DNA of 64,000 bases, taken from contig JADWOT020000003.1 of NCBI GenBank assembly GCA_036345935.2, positions 12,808,524 through 12,872,523 of the forward strand, given 5' to 3'. This document shows, in pieces, positions 21,999-33,404 of this stretch. Every line of letters begins with the position of its first letter. The first letter of the stretch is position 1. The notes below the pieces were generated by a model, which was given only the letters and a program-made list of their open reading frames with translations, was not told the DNA's origin and did no database searches. A program made the translations under genes and the position numbers. Origin of the DNA: Taenia hydatigena (taxonomy: Eukaryota > Platyhelminthes > Cestoda > Cyclophyllidea > Taeniidae).

Positions 21999-23585
21999 AT
22001 GATGTTGGATTACAACCTCCTAAATTCTTCTTGACTTGGTGAAATTGGCGGTTTGACAAAAGTAGTTACGCTATCGGTCTAGGTACTTGCAAGGCTGTTT
22101 ACAGGTGTCTCTACGAGAATTCTGGGTAGCTAAGAGCCTTGAGGCTTTTTAATCTTGAGCGTTCCTACTAAGGTATCGCTCCGACTGCTCTTAGAGAGTT
22201 TGTGCTTGAAGGAACGGGAGCGTATAAAATAGTGGCGCAAGTTTTAAACATTGATGACTGTCCTTAGTCCCGAACACAATGCCCTTAATGACGGCCGACT
22301 ATACTTAATTTACGAATATTTAACTGTGGATCTAAGGTGGCATTTGAATCTTAATTATAGGGACATCAGATTGCATCCAGGCACCTTTAAAGAATGGTTG
22401 TACTTTGGCTTCTTTCTCCTTTCATTTATTCATGTACGGATTGCTGTGAATTCTTTGACATTGCTACATAAGGCGCATTATTTGTCATGCCTTAAAACCC
22501 CAAAACCTTTTGGCCGATGGTAGCAGAAGTACTAATAAGCTGGCTGACTTTGACCTGGCTACACCTTTTGGTTGCTTGCTTCGCGAGTTGACTCATAAGG
22601 TAGTTCCCTTAGTCCTTAATTCTGGTATCGAAATTTTGTAGACCGTCACCCTGTTGTATTGCTCTCTTGAGACTCTGTTCGGCGAAGCTGTTTATTGTTG
22701 TGACGTTGGTATGTGGTTTATGGGTTGTATTTTCACAGAATCAACCACAGGAGATCCGCTGTTTTGCAGTGACTTTAAGGTTGACAAACTACAATGCGTA
22801 TTCTGAATAAAGAGGCTACCAACAGAGGAAACTAGACCGTGCGTAACAAAGTTGCCTAATTGTAACACTTGGTTGTTTTCGTTTTGGCACGCCAGTGGGC
22901 TTTGCTCTCGGAAGCAGATCGTGCGTGCGCTCACCGCAAAGGGCCTTGCTCTGCTAACTGTGAGTGATAATCGCATTCCGACCTTCTTCTCTTTAATAAT
23001 CGGCGTCATCGATATTCTCTTAAGCCCGTTGCTGTTTTCAGGAATTGGTGCAATTCACAGACGAACCGGTTTCTACTATTTTGTTAGCATTATTCTATCG
23101 TCTTTAAGAGACTGAAGTGCTTGTTAGCAAACGGTCACATCCCCATCTAAAACTAGGCTCTTCATCTCTACGACCCCTTAGCTCGTTAAAATTCTCAGTA
23201 GAACCTTTTGCATCCCTACTCTGCCAACCTTGAAAAGAAATCGCTACGTGCAGTCGATGAGGAGTGTGTTTTTCTGTCAGCTTTTGCCAAATTTTTGAAT
23301 ACCTTGATCAAGACTGACGAGAATGACATTGGCTTGGGAAAAGACTATGAAGAGTAGATGAAAGAAGCAGACGAAAACTTGGCTAGGATGGTAGTTTCAT
23401 TTTCCTGCTTTCTCATTGTAATGCTCATCAAATTCTGATCTACTGTCTTCCTCTTCGCTTATCAGGTCCCAGCGACTCGCGACAAGTTTACAAAAGGGAA
23501 ATATAAGGAGTCAGAAAAAGATGTCAAAATGCGAGTTACAATACCTCTGACTAAAAATCTAAATACCAACAAATCTGCAGCTTAA
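21999..23585 (+). pseudogene. CDK1-like kinase pseudogene, copy 1 (multi-exon)
   Basis: Degraded copy of a cyclin-dependent kinase gene. Exons by homology with copy 2: 21999-22050, 22083-22236, 22268-22391, about 22425-22599, 22642-22959, 23157-23390 and 23466-23585. Introns: 32, 31 (GC-AG), about 33 (ends decayed), 42, 197 and 75 nt. Recognisable are a glycine-loop remnant, TALRE (cyclin-binding helix), GRLYLIYEYLTVDLR, KPQNLLADG, LADFDLATPFG, LTHK, GCIFTESTTGDPLF, LYDP and LLHPYSANLE. Key residues are lost: the HRD loop reads CHA and DFG reads DFD. There are many in-frame stops (for example after SG, in LL*IL*, after QCVF, two after LYDPLAR, and TAG at 23355-23357). It is the inverted partner of 31844-33404 and, unlike it, keeps most of the activation segment. 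Not functional. Confidence 0.9.
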
Positions 23586-25440
23586 TTTTTTACCATTAAT
23601 CTCCTCATGTATATTCTCTGCCCTTTCATTAAGCTAATTAGTTGTTAAGCTTTGATGCCGCTACCAATTTTACAGCCGTTGGTATTAATCGCAAAACATA
23701 ATTCCTTTATCATTGTGTGTTAAAATTACTGGGAAGGAAGCGTACGTGAATGCATTGTTCAATGGTAAGATCTGTGGTGCAGCTATTTAAGTGTGGCGGT
23801 GATGTTCCGTAAGATGCATTTTGCACACCCCTGTGACAACAGTTTCCGCTGCGTCTGCTATGCTTCGATTAGGTCCTCACAATCCTCAAGCCCGAAAATA
23901 TTGGGAAAGGAGACAGTTTAACGGAAGACTACATCGAAGCGATGCTGTCAAAATTAAATGGCCGCATATTACAAAGTCAACGTTGTATTTTTCTCTTGTT
24001 TTTGCTTGAGTCAATTCAAATAGGCAACAGTCATGCGTTACCTCACACGCAGGCACATCCTTGTCGAGATATTCAAAGTACAAGTATGTGTCCATCGCAC
24101 AACAGCCAGTGACAGAAGTGTAAGCATACTTAAATTAGGCATTTAGGCCTCAGATATTTTTCCCTTATTTATCAACTCGGCGCAATTACAATCATGCAAC
24201 ACGGCTAGCGAATTCGTTATGTCACATTCGGAGAAATCTACTCACGCATGTAACTCTGGTAGTAAACGTGCACAATATAAGGTTCCGAAATGCCGTCCTC
24301 GATATATGGGTACGAAGCTGATTATACTTCGATAAATCTTTAAAGGAAGGCGAACGCGGGCCTATGATCATCCCACAAAAGCAACTGAAGCTTTGTTGCT
24401 ACCTAAATTGTAGTATCAGTTATGGTCCTACTTTCGTTGCGCGATTAATTAGAAGCAAGAAAGTTTAAATGAAATTCGGACTTTTTAATAATTTTGAGCC
24501 GAGACTTGCATTTTGTTTCACACCCTCACTGACGCAAGTTTGAGATGGTCTTACTGAAGTTTAAAGTGCTATACCACTCGTGACAAGTAATATTAGCACC
24601 ATGCTGAGGTATGCGCATCACCTGGCCATCATGCGCTTGAAGTTTTTATTTGAATGGAAGACGCTGCTTGATCCGTCCCAGACAGTGCTGATTTGGTGAG
24701 GGGACCAGCATTACGCTGGTCTTGCTACTAGTTAGTCGTGTCTTGAAAAGCTAAGTCGCAGTAGACACTTTGACTTTGACCTGAATTTCACGTCTTAATA
24801 TGTGCTAAAGATGTAAGAAACTGAAGAAAACGAGTGGATCAAGCCCACTACAAAGCCACTGGAGCCCGTTTTAGCACGTTGAGTGTTGTACCTTAGAATC
24901 ACAGGAAACCCACGCGGATCGATTGGTAGAGCGTGCTAATAAAATGTCTTGCTGGCATTGTCTAGCTGCCTCTTACACAAAAGCGTAGATTTGTGTAACT
25001 GCTGACCACAATGCCAAGAGAGTTTAGCAGGGAGTTAAAAGGGCAAAAGCATGCAGGAAGTCATTTATAAAAAGAAATCTAGTGAAGACAAAGACGGATA
25101 ATGTTGGGGATAAGTGAGCTTAGATAATTGTGAACGAAAGAAATATTGCGTGTTAAAAAGAGGTGTCATTCCAATGTCGCCATACTTCAAGACTATGCAC
25201 ATTCGTCTATCACTTTACACCTCCAAGACAATTAAGTCGTGGCGGAAAGGCATTTGATGCAATTTATCTGGCGTTTATTTGTTTGTAGTGTCTACTGCAC
25301 GGTATTACGTTAGTTGCAGCAACCATTGATGGGAATCGAATAGTTTAAAACATTGACCTTGTTTATTCGCTCTTTCTTCATCTAGCGTCTCAGTCGAAGC
25401 CAGACCGTCTAATGAAAATGGTTCTTTATTGTTAAATAAT
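23586..25440. other. unassigned sequence
   Basis: No gene or repeat recognised. ORFs are under 70 codons. Confidence 0.5.
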
Positions 25441-25446
25441 TTCACT

Positions 25447-25585
25447 AAAGGAATTTCAATAAACAAATTGTAGACACCTTTTCCTTCTCACTTTCTTCAC
25501 TTTATATCGTTAATAAAAGGGATTTTAACAAATGAATCGCAGAAACCTTTTCTTCTTTACTCTCTTGACTTTACTTTGTTGTAAC
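25447..25585 (+). repeat. diverged two-copy tandem repeat, about 69 bp
   Basis: The stretch from 25447 (aaaggaatttcaataaac, then cctttt, then cactttcttcactttat) is repeated from 25516 (aaaagggattttaacaaatg, then cctttt, then tactctcttgactttact). A third weaker pyrimidine-rich piece follows to about 25665. Low complexity makes the exact limits soft. Confidence 0.5.
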
Positions 25586-25589
25586 ATAA

Positions 25590-28500
25590 CCAATCTCTTT
25601 TACTTTGCTTTAAAAGTAGAAAAAAAAACATAAACCTTTGTCTTACTTTACTGTTTCATTTTATCTGTACACAAAATTACCACGCTGTCACTATCATTCG
25701 CTGTGGCAACCAATGTCAGCTGTCTTACGCGAGTTGTCTCAACAGGAGACAGCTTAAAAATCACGTGGATGGAACCCAAGAGTCAAGGCGAGTCACTCCA
25801 GACGTCCAAGGATGGTGTCACTTAACCAATATTTGCTCTATTGCTGAGTTTGTTCATGACGCCAGACTAACTTGGAATTTGAGTGCAGGTATCACCACCC
25901 TGAATGAATCTTTGGGATCTGCAATACAAAACCACCCTGATTCGTCCATTAGTAACTTTGACAGTAAATTTGCTCCCTAAATTGTCATACCCTATAATCC
26001 TTCCATTTTAATGGGAATGAAGGCGAGAGATAATTTTACGAGAAATGGGAGGGATATCAAGAGAAGCAGAGGTAATTCAAGACCTGCACAGAGTACCGCT
26101 CCTATCATCCTCACCCTAAACCATCGGGTTGATCAATGGATGCTGTGTGAAAGTGAGTCATTTTTCAGCGACGTCATCGTCATTACGGAGATGACAAAGC
26201 ATCCAGCGAATGGTATACCCGACATTTAATTACCGTTCACCTTCAACTTTCTGATTTTGTAAGCTTTTTCAACTGTTTTAGAGGACTCTATCAAAAGGAT
26301 TTCGTTGTATCTAATCAATACACTAACTTACCACCAGTACTTTTGTATTCCCTTCATCTCCTCTGACCGAATTTGACCATAAGGAAGCCAGAGGCAGCCC
26401 AACAGGAAATCAGTCCCATGTAGTCTTTGTGGACTTTTGAATCATAGTTTATTTTATGCGTAGGAAATGCATTTCACCCTTCTTTGTCGTTGTCACTAAC
26501 CGAGCAAATGTTTTTCGATCTTATTTGCCAATAAATATGGGCAAGTAGAAACAGTGTCTTAAATGAGTTTTAGCAAGTCAGTGGCCTTCAAAAGACTTTC
26601 TTGATCTAAAATCCATTAAGCTTAGCCTTGATAAGAGAATCTCTGTTCAGTAGTTACTATTTTGCTCCTTAATGTAAAATTCAAGGGCAGCAAATACCTT
26701 GTCTTCTCTGTTTGCAAAATTTTCCGATGCTGGAGTCACGAATGCTCACAGAAACTTGCTAATGTTTAGTGAAATGTATTTCATATGAATGTAGGACATG
26801 AGCCTGTAACATGGTTTATTGTATTTATCCACGTTCTTCTCTCGCTGGTTTCGTGATTAATAGGCAGGTTTACCAAATGGGACCATTTTTAGCAGAAGCA
26901 TTACTGCATCAATTCAAAACTTGTGCGCGCAGCCTTGCAATCAATGAAACTCATTGTTCTAATCGTGAGTGCACAAGTTTTGCCTTCCCGATGGTTTCGA
27001 CTTTGCCATCGTAGAAGTAAGCGAACACGTCAGGAGTAAAATATGTTGACTTGCATACTCAGGCTTGGCTTTGTCGGCGGCAAAGTGCAGCTTTACACTT
27101 TCAATATGCTTGGCTTTGAGGACCCGCAAGATGTTGCACCTCAAGGATATTAAGTCAGCAACATTAGTGTTAGATTTTGGAAATAACAACACTTGAAGCT
27201 CTGGGTCTCGTAACCATTCATTCCAAAAGCGCTCAAACTACTCTGAATATCAAGTAAAAAGCATGTACCCTGCTGATGTGGAGCATCGCGAATCTAGAAG
27301 AAGCGCTTGTCCTTGCCGTTGGACTTGGTTTAAATTTTATTGCTAAAATCACATATCTAAGTCGAAATAATAGAAGATGCCAGATACAAGCATCGAAATC
27401 GATGTCAACTAAGCATCCTCTTTGCCTGATCCTCATTGTTGAGTTTGCACAAATTTTTGAATTCCCCTTTCAGGGATCACTAATGAGTCTTCTGACCAGT
27501 ATCCATGATGAATTATCGCGCACTTAAGTCCTTCCTGTAAAAATGAATTATGTGATTACTTCAACTAGATATGCCACGTGCGACACCATTATATGATGCG
27601 ACTCTTCTTGATTTTGTTCCTATGTTACTTGTGATTCACACGAAGATTCAATAAAAATGGATCAGAATCGACAATTGAGTAACATGACATATATCAAGGC
27701 GCGAATCCACCTACTCCACTTCCTCAAATGTCGGTGACCTGCATTTTAGACTTATGGCCTGGGAAGATTGATCTTATCAATCCGAATTGTTGAATACCTG
27801 AGTAAACTTGGGTCCTGTCAAGCCGTCAACTTGAAAGGACCTAGTTACAATTAGCCCACGTAAGCAACCTGTACATTCACTTTAAATGCCATATCTTTAG
27901 CACAGAAACAATCACCAGGATTTTACAGAATCTTAGGATCGGGTCAAAAGTGCACTTTCGGCATATGCACCTTGCTTTTTTGTTCTTTATTTTCAAGCCA
28001 CGCTAAAATTTGGTTTATAAAGTTTAAATATTACAAATGTGAGAAAAGGTCCCCACAGAGCCATGAATTTTTAGTCAATTTCCTCTTTCGTTTTAAAAAG
28101 GGATGCTCTTTGCAATCCACAGTTCTTCCTAAGTGGTACAAACCTTCATGATAATTAAAGGGAGGGATATATCCTGCTCTGTTTCATGCCGCTTTTACCC
28201 ACAAACGTGTGTAATTGATGTAAATTAATGGTGACAAATTTTTCTTAATGAATCATTATTATTGCAGCGAATAAAATATTTCAAGGTTTTGTTTCATTTG
28301 TAGAAAACCTTTACTGCTAGGAGCAGTGAGGTTTTCAAATAATCGGTTAGCTACATCATAACTGATGGATGATTGACACTTGACTAATGGTTATGAAAAA
28401 GCAGTTATTCAAACACACAAACGTTGGAGTTGTGTAAGGACACGACCATATACTTTTGGCCTCTACTGGGCATGCGATTGCGGTTCCATTTTAAAATGTG

Positions 28501-31500
28501 CACAAGGCAAACTCTACCTTTTCTGATGTAAAGTTCCCAATGCCCTGTTTTTGGGGGGTGGAGGCCACCATTCGCCTTATCAAGTAGCTATGGAGCGCAA
28601 ATAAGCACGTCTTAAGGTCTCCATTTCATCACATAGGGAGCATCACTACTTTTACCCGATGAAGGAATAAAAAAGCCATTTTGTTGGAAAGTTAGAGTCG
28701 AGCAGGAATGTGGAAAACGAAGAGGATATAGGTAAATCAGGTCTAATAATAGATATTTTTTGCGGGCTTCCTTAAAAGTGGTATTTCTGCATTCCACTCA
28801 ATGCAAACCACCAGTCTACTTAAATGAAAAAAGTAGCAAATTAGAACCAACTACTCATTTTGAAACCTAACCCGGTATTAAGCCAATTCCACACACCCTG
28901 TCATTGCCATAAGAAACTGGTGGTTTTCGCTTAAATAACTTGCGACTTCTTGCAGAACTCATAAATAATTTATGCTACGGACCTACTTAATGGCTCTCAC
29001 CGAGTGACGCAGCACGTGCAGAATTTGGTAGCAGACACATTTGCCATTTTCCTTGACATTATTTGAGACAGGTTGACTAACCGTTGCGTTACTACTTACA
29101 GGTTAGTCAGTGGTTGCATTCGCAGCCTCATCTCGATTCTGACTAACCCGGAAAGCCCTGCTCACTAAGCAGAGATTTTTAGATCTTTATTCAATATGAA
29201 GTAGCGTCAATACTGTTCCTTCCCGTGGAAGTACAACTTCAATTCTACTGACTGACAGCTCAAGTAGGTCAGTGTATGTAGGGGAATGAAACTCATTTCT
29301 TGTCTTGCCAGCAACCCTTTTCTACTGCGCGTTGTTATGGTGAGTATGAGGAATAAAGACTGCACAAATTCAGCGACAAACCTCATTAGCTTTTCTATCT
29401 CCTCGTCCCTCTCCCCGGATAATGTGTTTGTGTAAGATCTATATCTCATCTAGCTCCATTACAACACCTTTATACTGAGCTTAATAATCGGATAGGATAA
29501 TTTACAGATGGCACCTCTTTGAGTGATAATCAAATTAGAAGTAATGTTTGCACAGCCCGTTTGAGGAGATTCCTGCATAAAGAATCGACGTAAACAGCCA
29601 TCGGAATCCCACCACTTAGACTGAGCGCAATAGAGAGTAAGTTGTGGAAGCGATATGATAGACTGTCTCACAGTAAAATGAACTAATTAATTTGCAACGG
29701 AATGCAAAGGCTCATTCCAAATGATGGTGTTTTCCATCGGAAAAGAGGTGCTTCTTTTTTAACTTCATGCTCGTCTGGCTGTTAGTAACAACCGCCAGAT
29801 TGTGAAAAGAATTCAGACCACACTGCACATGAATGATTGGGTGAAACGATATGCGGATGGCTGTGGTGACCATCTTGACCTCCGGTTCTTAACCACGTGA
29901 TTATCAAACTGTCTCTTGTTGAGCTAGCTCGCCTGAGGTAGTCGGTACTATTTACTGTAGGAAATCGACAATAAAGGTGTGGTGAGTTGGTGTACAGATG
30001 AAATGGAGGATAATTGAAACAATGCAAATGTCTGTGTTCTTTCTTAATCATAAAACAACTTAGAAGAGACTGGTCGTGGTCGAACGATGGTAAATTAGAC
30101 TTTGATCACCTTATTTAAATTTCATTTGATGAAACTAGTTGGCATCGAAGAATGACTTACAACAGACGGCTAAGCGTTGACAGAAATTCTAGCTGGGACA
30201 AGGGAAGGAAAAAAAGATGAAGGTGCCTCGAATTTTCGGATTTTTATCAAAGGACGCTGCAGTATGCACTACGAATACAAGCGACGGTAGGTAAACCGCA
30301 TCAAAAGCCTTCCTGTCACGATCCAATCACAGCCCGGAGTCGTAGGCGATTTGGTGAATGCACGCAGTCTAAGCGCTAAATAGGGTTGAAATGACACCTC
30401 CTTTTAGCCCACACGTTCCGGGCACAATTTTATGAGCCTATCTGTCCACATGATCATCGGTTTTTGTCATGGTTTGGCTCGTTTTCATGAATGACCTTCT
30501 TCATACGTACCCTATCCTTTTGCTTCCCGCATCTCACGCAAACATGAAGACGCCGGTGCTAGTCAAAGCGTCTATTGAAGCCGAGTTTACCATGGCGCGA
30601 CTAAAGACCAGAAAGACTATCGCATTGCTAGCCACATCATCCAATCACAGATAGTTGCAAGGGGTCAATCGGTGTCTCCTATTCATCGAATGATTACACG
30701 CGCGTGCCAGCGAGGCGGGTCGTAAATTTCAACACGCTGCTACTAGCACTCGACGTAAGCAGTTTAGTACTTCACACTTTAAATCGCAGCAAGGCCACCT
30801 CAAACATACGACAATGAAGGCGCAAACCTAGCTAAGAGTTATGAATGTGAATTCCAAAAGGTCGAAAATTCCTCCGAACTTGAAGAGAAACCAGGATCAT
30901 GGCTGATATCGCTATTCAGTAGCGTCAAAATTCATGACCCCTTCTTTGGATGATTGTACATCTGCAATCACCAGCTTCCAAAGATCACTGCAGTGTGGTC
31001 AGCCACTTCCGACCAAGATCTTCCTTACCTGTCTGTCTTCTACTGTTTCCGTTCACTACCAGAGCTACACGACGATTTCATTATCAGTTTTGCATGATTG
31101 CATTTGCACCAAATGGCATAATTAAGCAGTGTATTTGGGACCAAGTATGCTCACACATTCATTACCGACCACTATGGGACGGAAACAAACCTCCTCTTCC
31201 ACAAAGTGTGGATAAGCATGTCTCTGGGTATAGGTTAGCACGCGGCTGTTACCCGTCGAACCTCTTCTTTCTTTCAACTGTACTTCAACCCGCCGGTTCT
31301 GACAATGCAGGTAATAGATTAAAAAGTCAGAAATAACAAAGCAGATTTGCAGCGCAAATTTCTTAGAATAGCAGCACTTGCGTTAAACTGTGAGGTCTAG
31401 AAATAGTCTCCTGTTTAACAGTCGCTGTTTTTAAATTTTCGGACTTTAGGACCGTGAAGACCAGATCGACTGCATAGCAGGCACAAAATGAGGCTTCAAC

Positions 31501-31843
31501 ACAGTGGCATCCCGAATCTGCCCCAATTTGGGTGAAAGGCAGCTTGCCTAGCCCCACAGATGCCACTCCAGCGATGACAACTAAAATCAGCCGTACCACA
31601 CACCCTGACTGGCACAGGACACCACAAAAATCTTCACCCTCGTTCCTTCTCAATAATTTTAACACCTAATGATTAATAAGGGAAAATGCCTTATAGTGAA
31701 TGATAAGCACGGCAGTGTTGGTGAAGATGCCAAGACTTGACAACCGGCTGACTTGAATAAAGATAAAAAGGTGTTGAGGCAAGAGAGTTTATAATGAGGG
31801 GTTAAGTGACAGATTTGGTGACATTATGATTATCAGCCAGAAG
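25590..31843. other. unassigned sequence
   Basis: Spacer between the two kinase pseudogenes. ORFs such as 25765-25980, 26011-26229, 27276-27527, 30950-31336 (all +) and 31363-31665 (-) are 70-130 codons without recognisable motifs. Confidence 0.5.
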
Positions 31844-33404
31844 CTATGTAGCTCGCTTTTTGGGATGTGAGAGTTGTTGCGGCTTCTCTGTTCCTGACTT
31901 CTTCACCTTCTCCTTCGCAAACCTGTCACGAGCCGCTGAGACCTGATACGTTGATGCGCCCAGTAACATCGTGGAAGGCACCATCCTCAGCTTAAAGAGC
32001 CAACAGAACGACAACATGTAAAAGAATGCACCTTATGATGCAAAAGTAGAAAGAGGAAGCTACCATCTTCTCCGGGGTCTCCTCTGCTTCTTTCCACCAT
32101 TCTTCACCCTACCCTTCCAGGCTACTCTCTTTAATGTTGATCAAGGCACTTAATAGTTCAGCATAATCTGGTGGAATTTTCCCTACTGGTAGGCCAATGT
32201 ACTCCTCGCCGACTGGAGGTAGGGGTTTATTGTCAAGATCGGCAAAGTAGGGATGCAATAGAGCATGTTACGCTTTTATGCCAGACGGTGGGTCGTAGAC
32301 GAGAAGCGCCTAGGTTTAAATACGATATTGGTGGCCACATGTCAAAAGACGATTTTCCTTCAAAGGAACGATAAATAATGCTAACAAAATAGCAAAAATC
32401 GACGTCGGTGAATTGCATGGGTTCCTAAAAGCAGCGGTGAACTTGGGACGATAGATATGGCAAGAAGAAACAAAGGGAAAGGGGTGTAAAGTGGTTGTCA
32501 CTCACAGTTAACAAATCAAGACCCTTTGCATCAAGTGCACGCACGATCTTCTCTTGAGAACAAAGTTGATTGGCGCACCAAGACGGAAACAATGTGGGAT
32601 TATAATTACGTAACTTTGTAATACAGGGCCAAGTTTCCTCTGTCGGCATTCCCTTTATTCGGAATATGTGGAAGAGTTGATCAATCTCAAAGTCATCCCA
32701 AAACAGCGGGTCTCCAGTGGCTATTTCTGCGAAAATACAACCCATAGACCACATATCGACACTACAACAATAGACAGCTTCAACTAGTAGAATCTCCGGA
32801 GCGCGATACAACAGAGTGACGATCTACAGCATTTCGAAACCGGCCAAAGTCAGCCAGCTTTACAACACTTCTATTGACGTCGATCAACACATTTTTGGGC
32901 TTTAAGTCACGGTGGGTAATGCGCCTCAGGTGGCAAAAGCAAAGAGCCTGCAGTATTTGGTACATAAAAGACTAGATGAAAAATGAGTAAAGGCGAAATC
33001 CTACTTTGACAGTGCCTGGAGGCAATCCAGTGTTGTTGTAATTGAGATCCAAATACCGCCTGAGGTCTACATTTAAGTATTCAAAAACTAAGTACAGTCG
33101 GCCGCCATTTAAAATAGCATGTTCTAGACTAAAAAAGAGGCATAGATCTTTGAGATTTACGCCGCAATATTGGGGTGTGTCAGCTCCTTCAAATGCCCAA
33201 TCTCCCTGAGAGCAGTCGCAGGGATGCCCTGGTTAAAATGCTCAAGTTTAATTCTTATCAAGGCCTTCAGCTGCCCCGATTTCCGATCGAGGCATTTGTA
33301 AACCACCCCGTAATTGCCTAGAGCGATGGATTAAACGCTTTCTTCAAGCCTTCTCCAATTCTTTTGAGTCGGAAAAGACTCGAGAGATCATAAGTCGGCA
33401 TCAT
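31844..33404 (-). pseudogene. CDK1-like kinase pseudogene, copy 2 (multi-exon)
   Basis: Minus-strand kinase gene, better preserved than copy 1. Exons: 33404-33350, 33317-33161, 33128-33005, 32971 to about 32843, 32823-32506, 32309-32064 and 31942-31844. Introns: 32 (GC-AG), 32, 33, a deleted one, 196 and 121 nt. Domains in order: MMPTYDL start, glycine loop IGEGNYGVVYK, GIPATALREI (PSTAIRE-like helix), [43 protein letters not shown] (catalytic loop intact), [66 protein letters not shown] and HPYFADLD. The details favour CDK1 over CDK2 or CDK5. Defects: the ATP-binding lysine is isoleucine (ALIRIKL), the activation segment and its intron are mostly deleted near 32830 with loss of frame, TAA at 32268-32270 and TAG at 32109-32111. 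An extension of about 80 codons follows HPYF. Confidence 0.92.

Noticed and set aside
4241..26036. An 18-base match 'gaaggcgagagataattt' at about 4251 and 26016, perhaps an old dispersed element
   Set aside because: Similarity does not extend clearly beyond the match, so no element could be defined.
32109..32111. A stop codon apparently shared by both CDK copies, suggesting conserved read-through
   Set aside because: An ungapped alignment around it puts the TAG of copy 2 opposite GAC and the TAG of copy 1 opposite TGG, so the stops are independent mutations.
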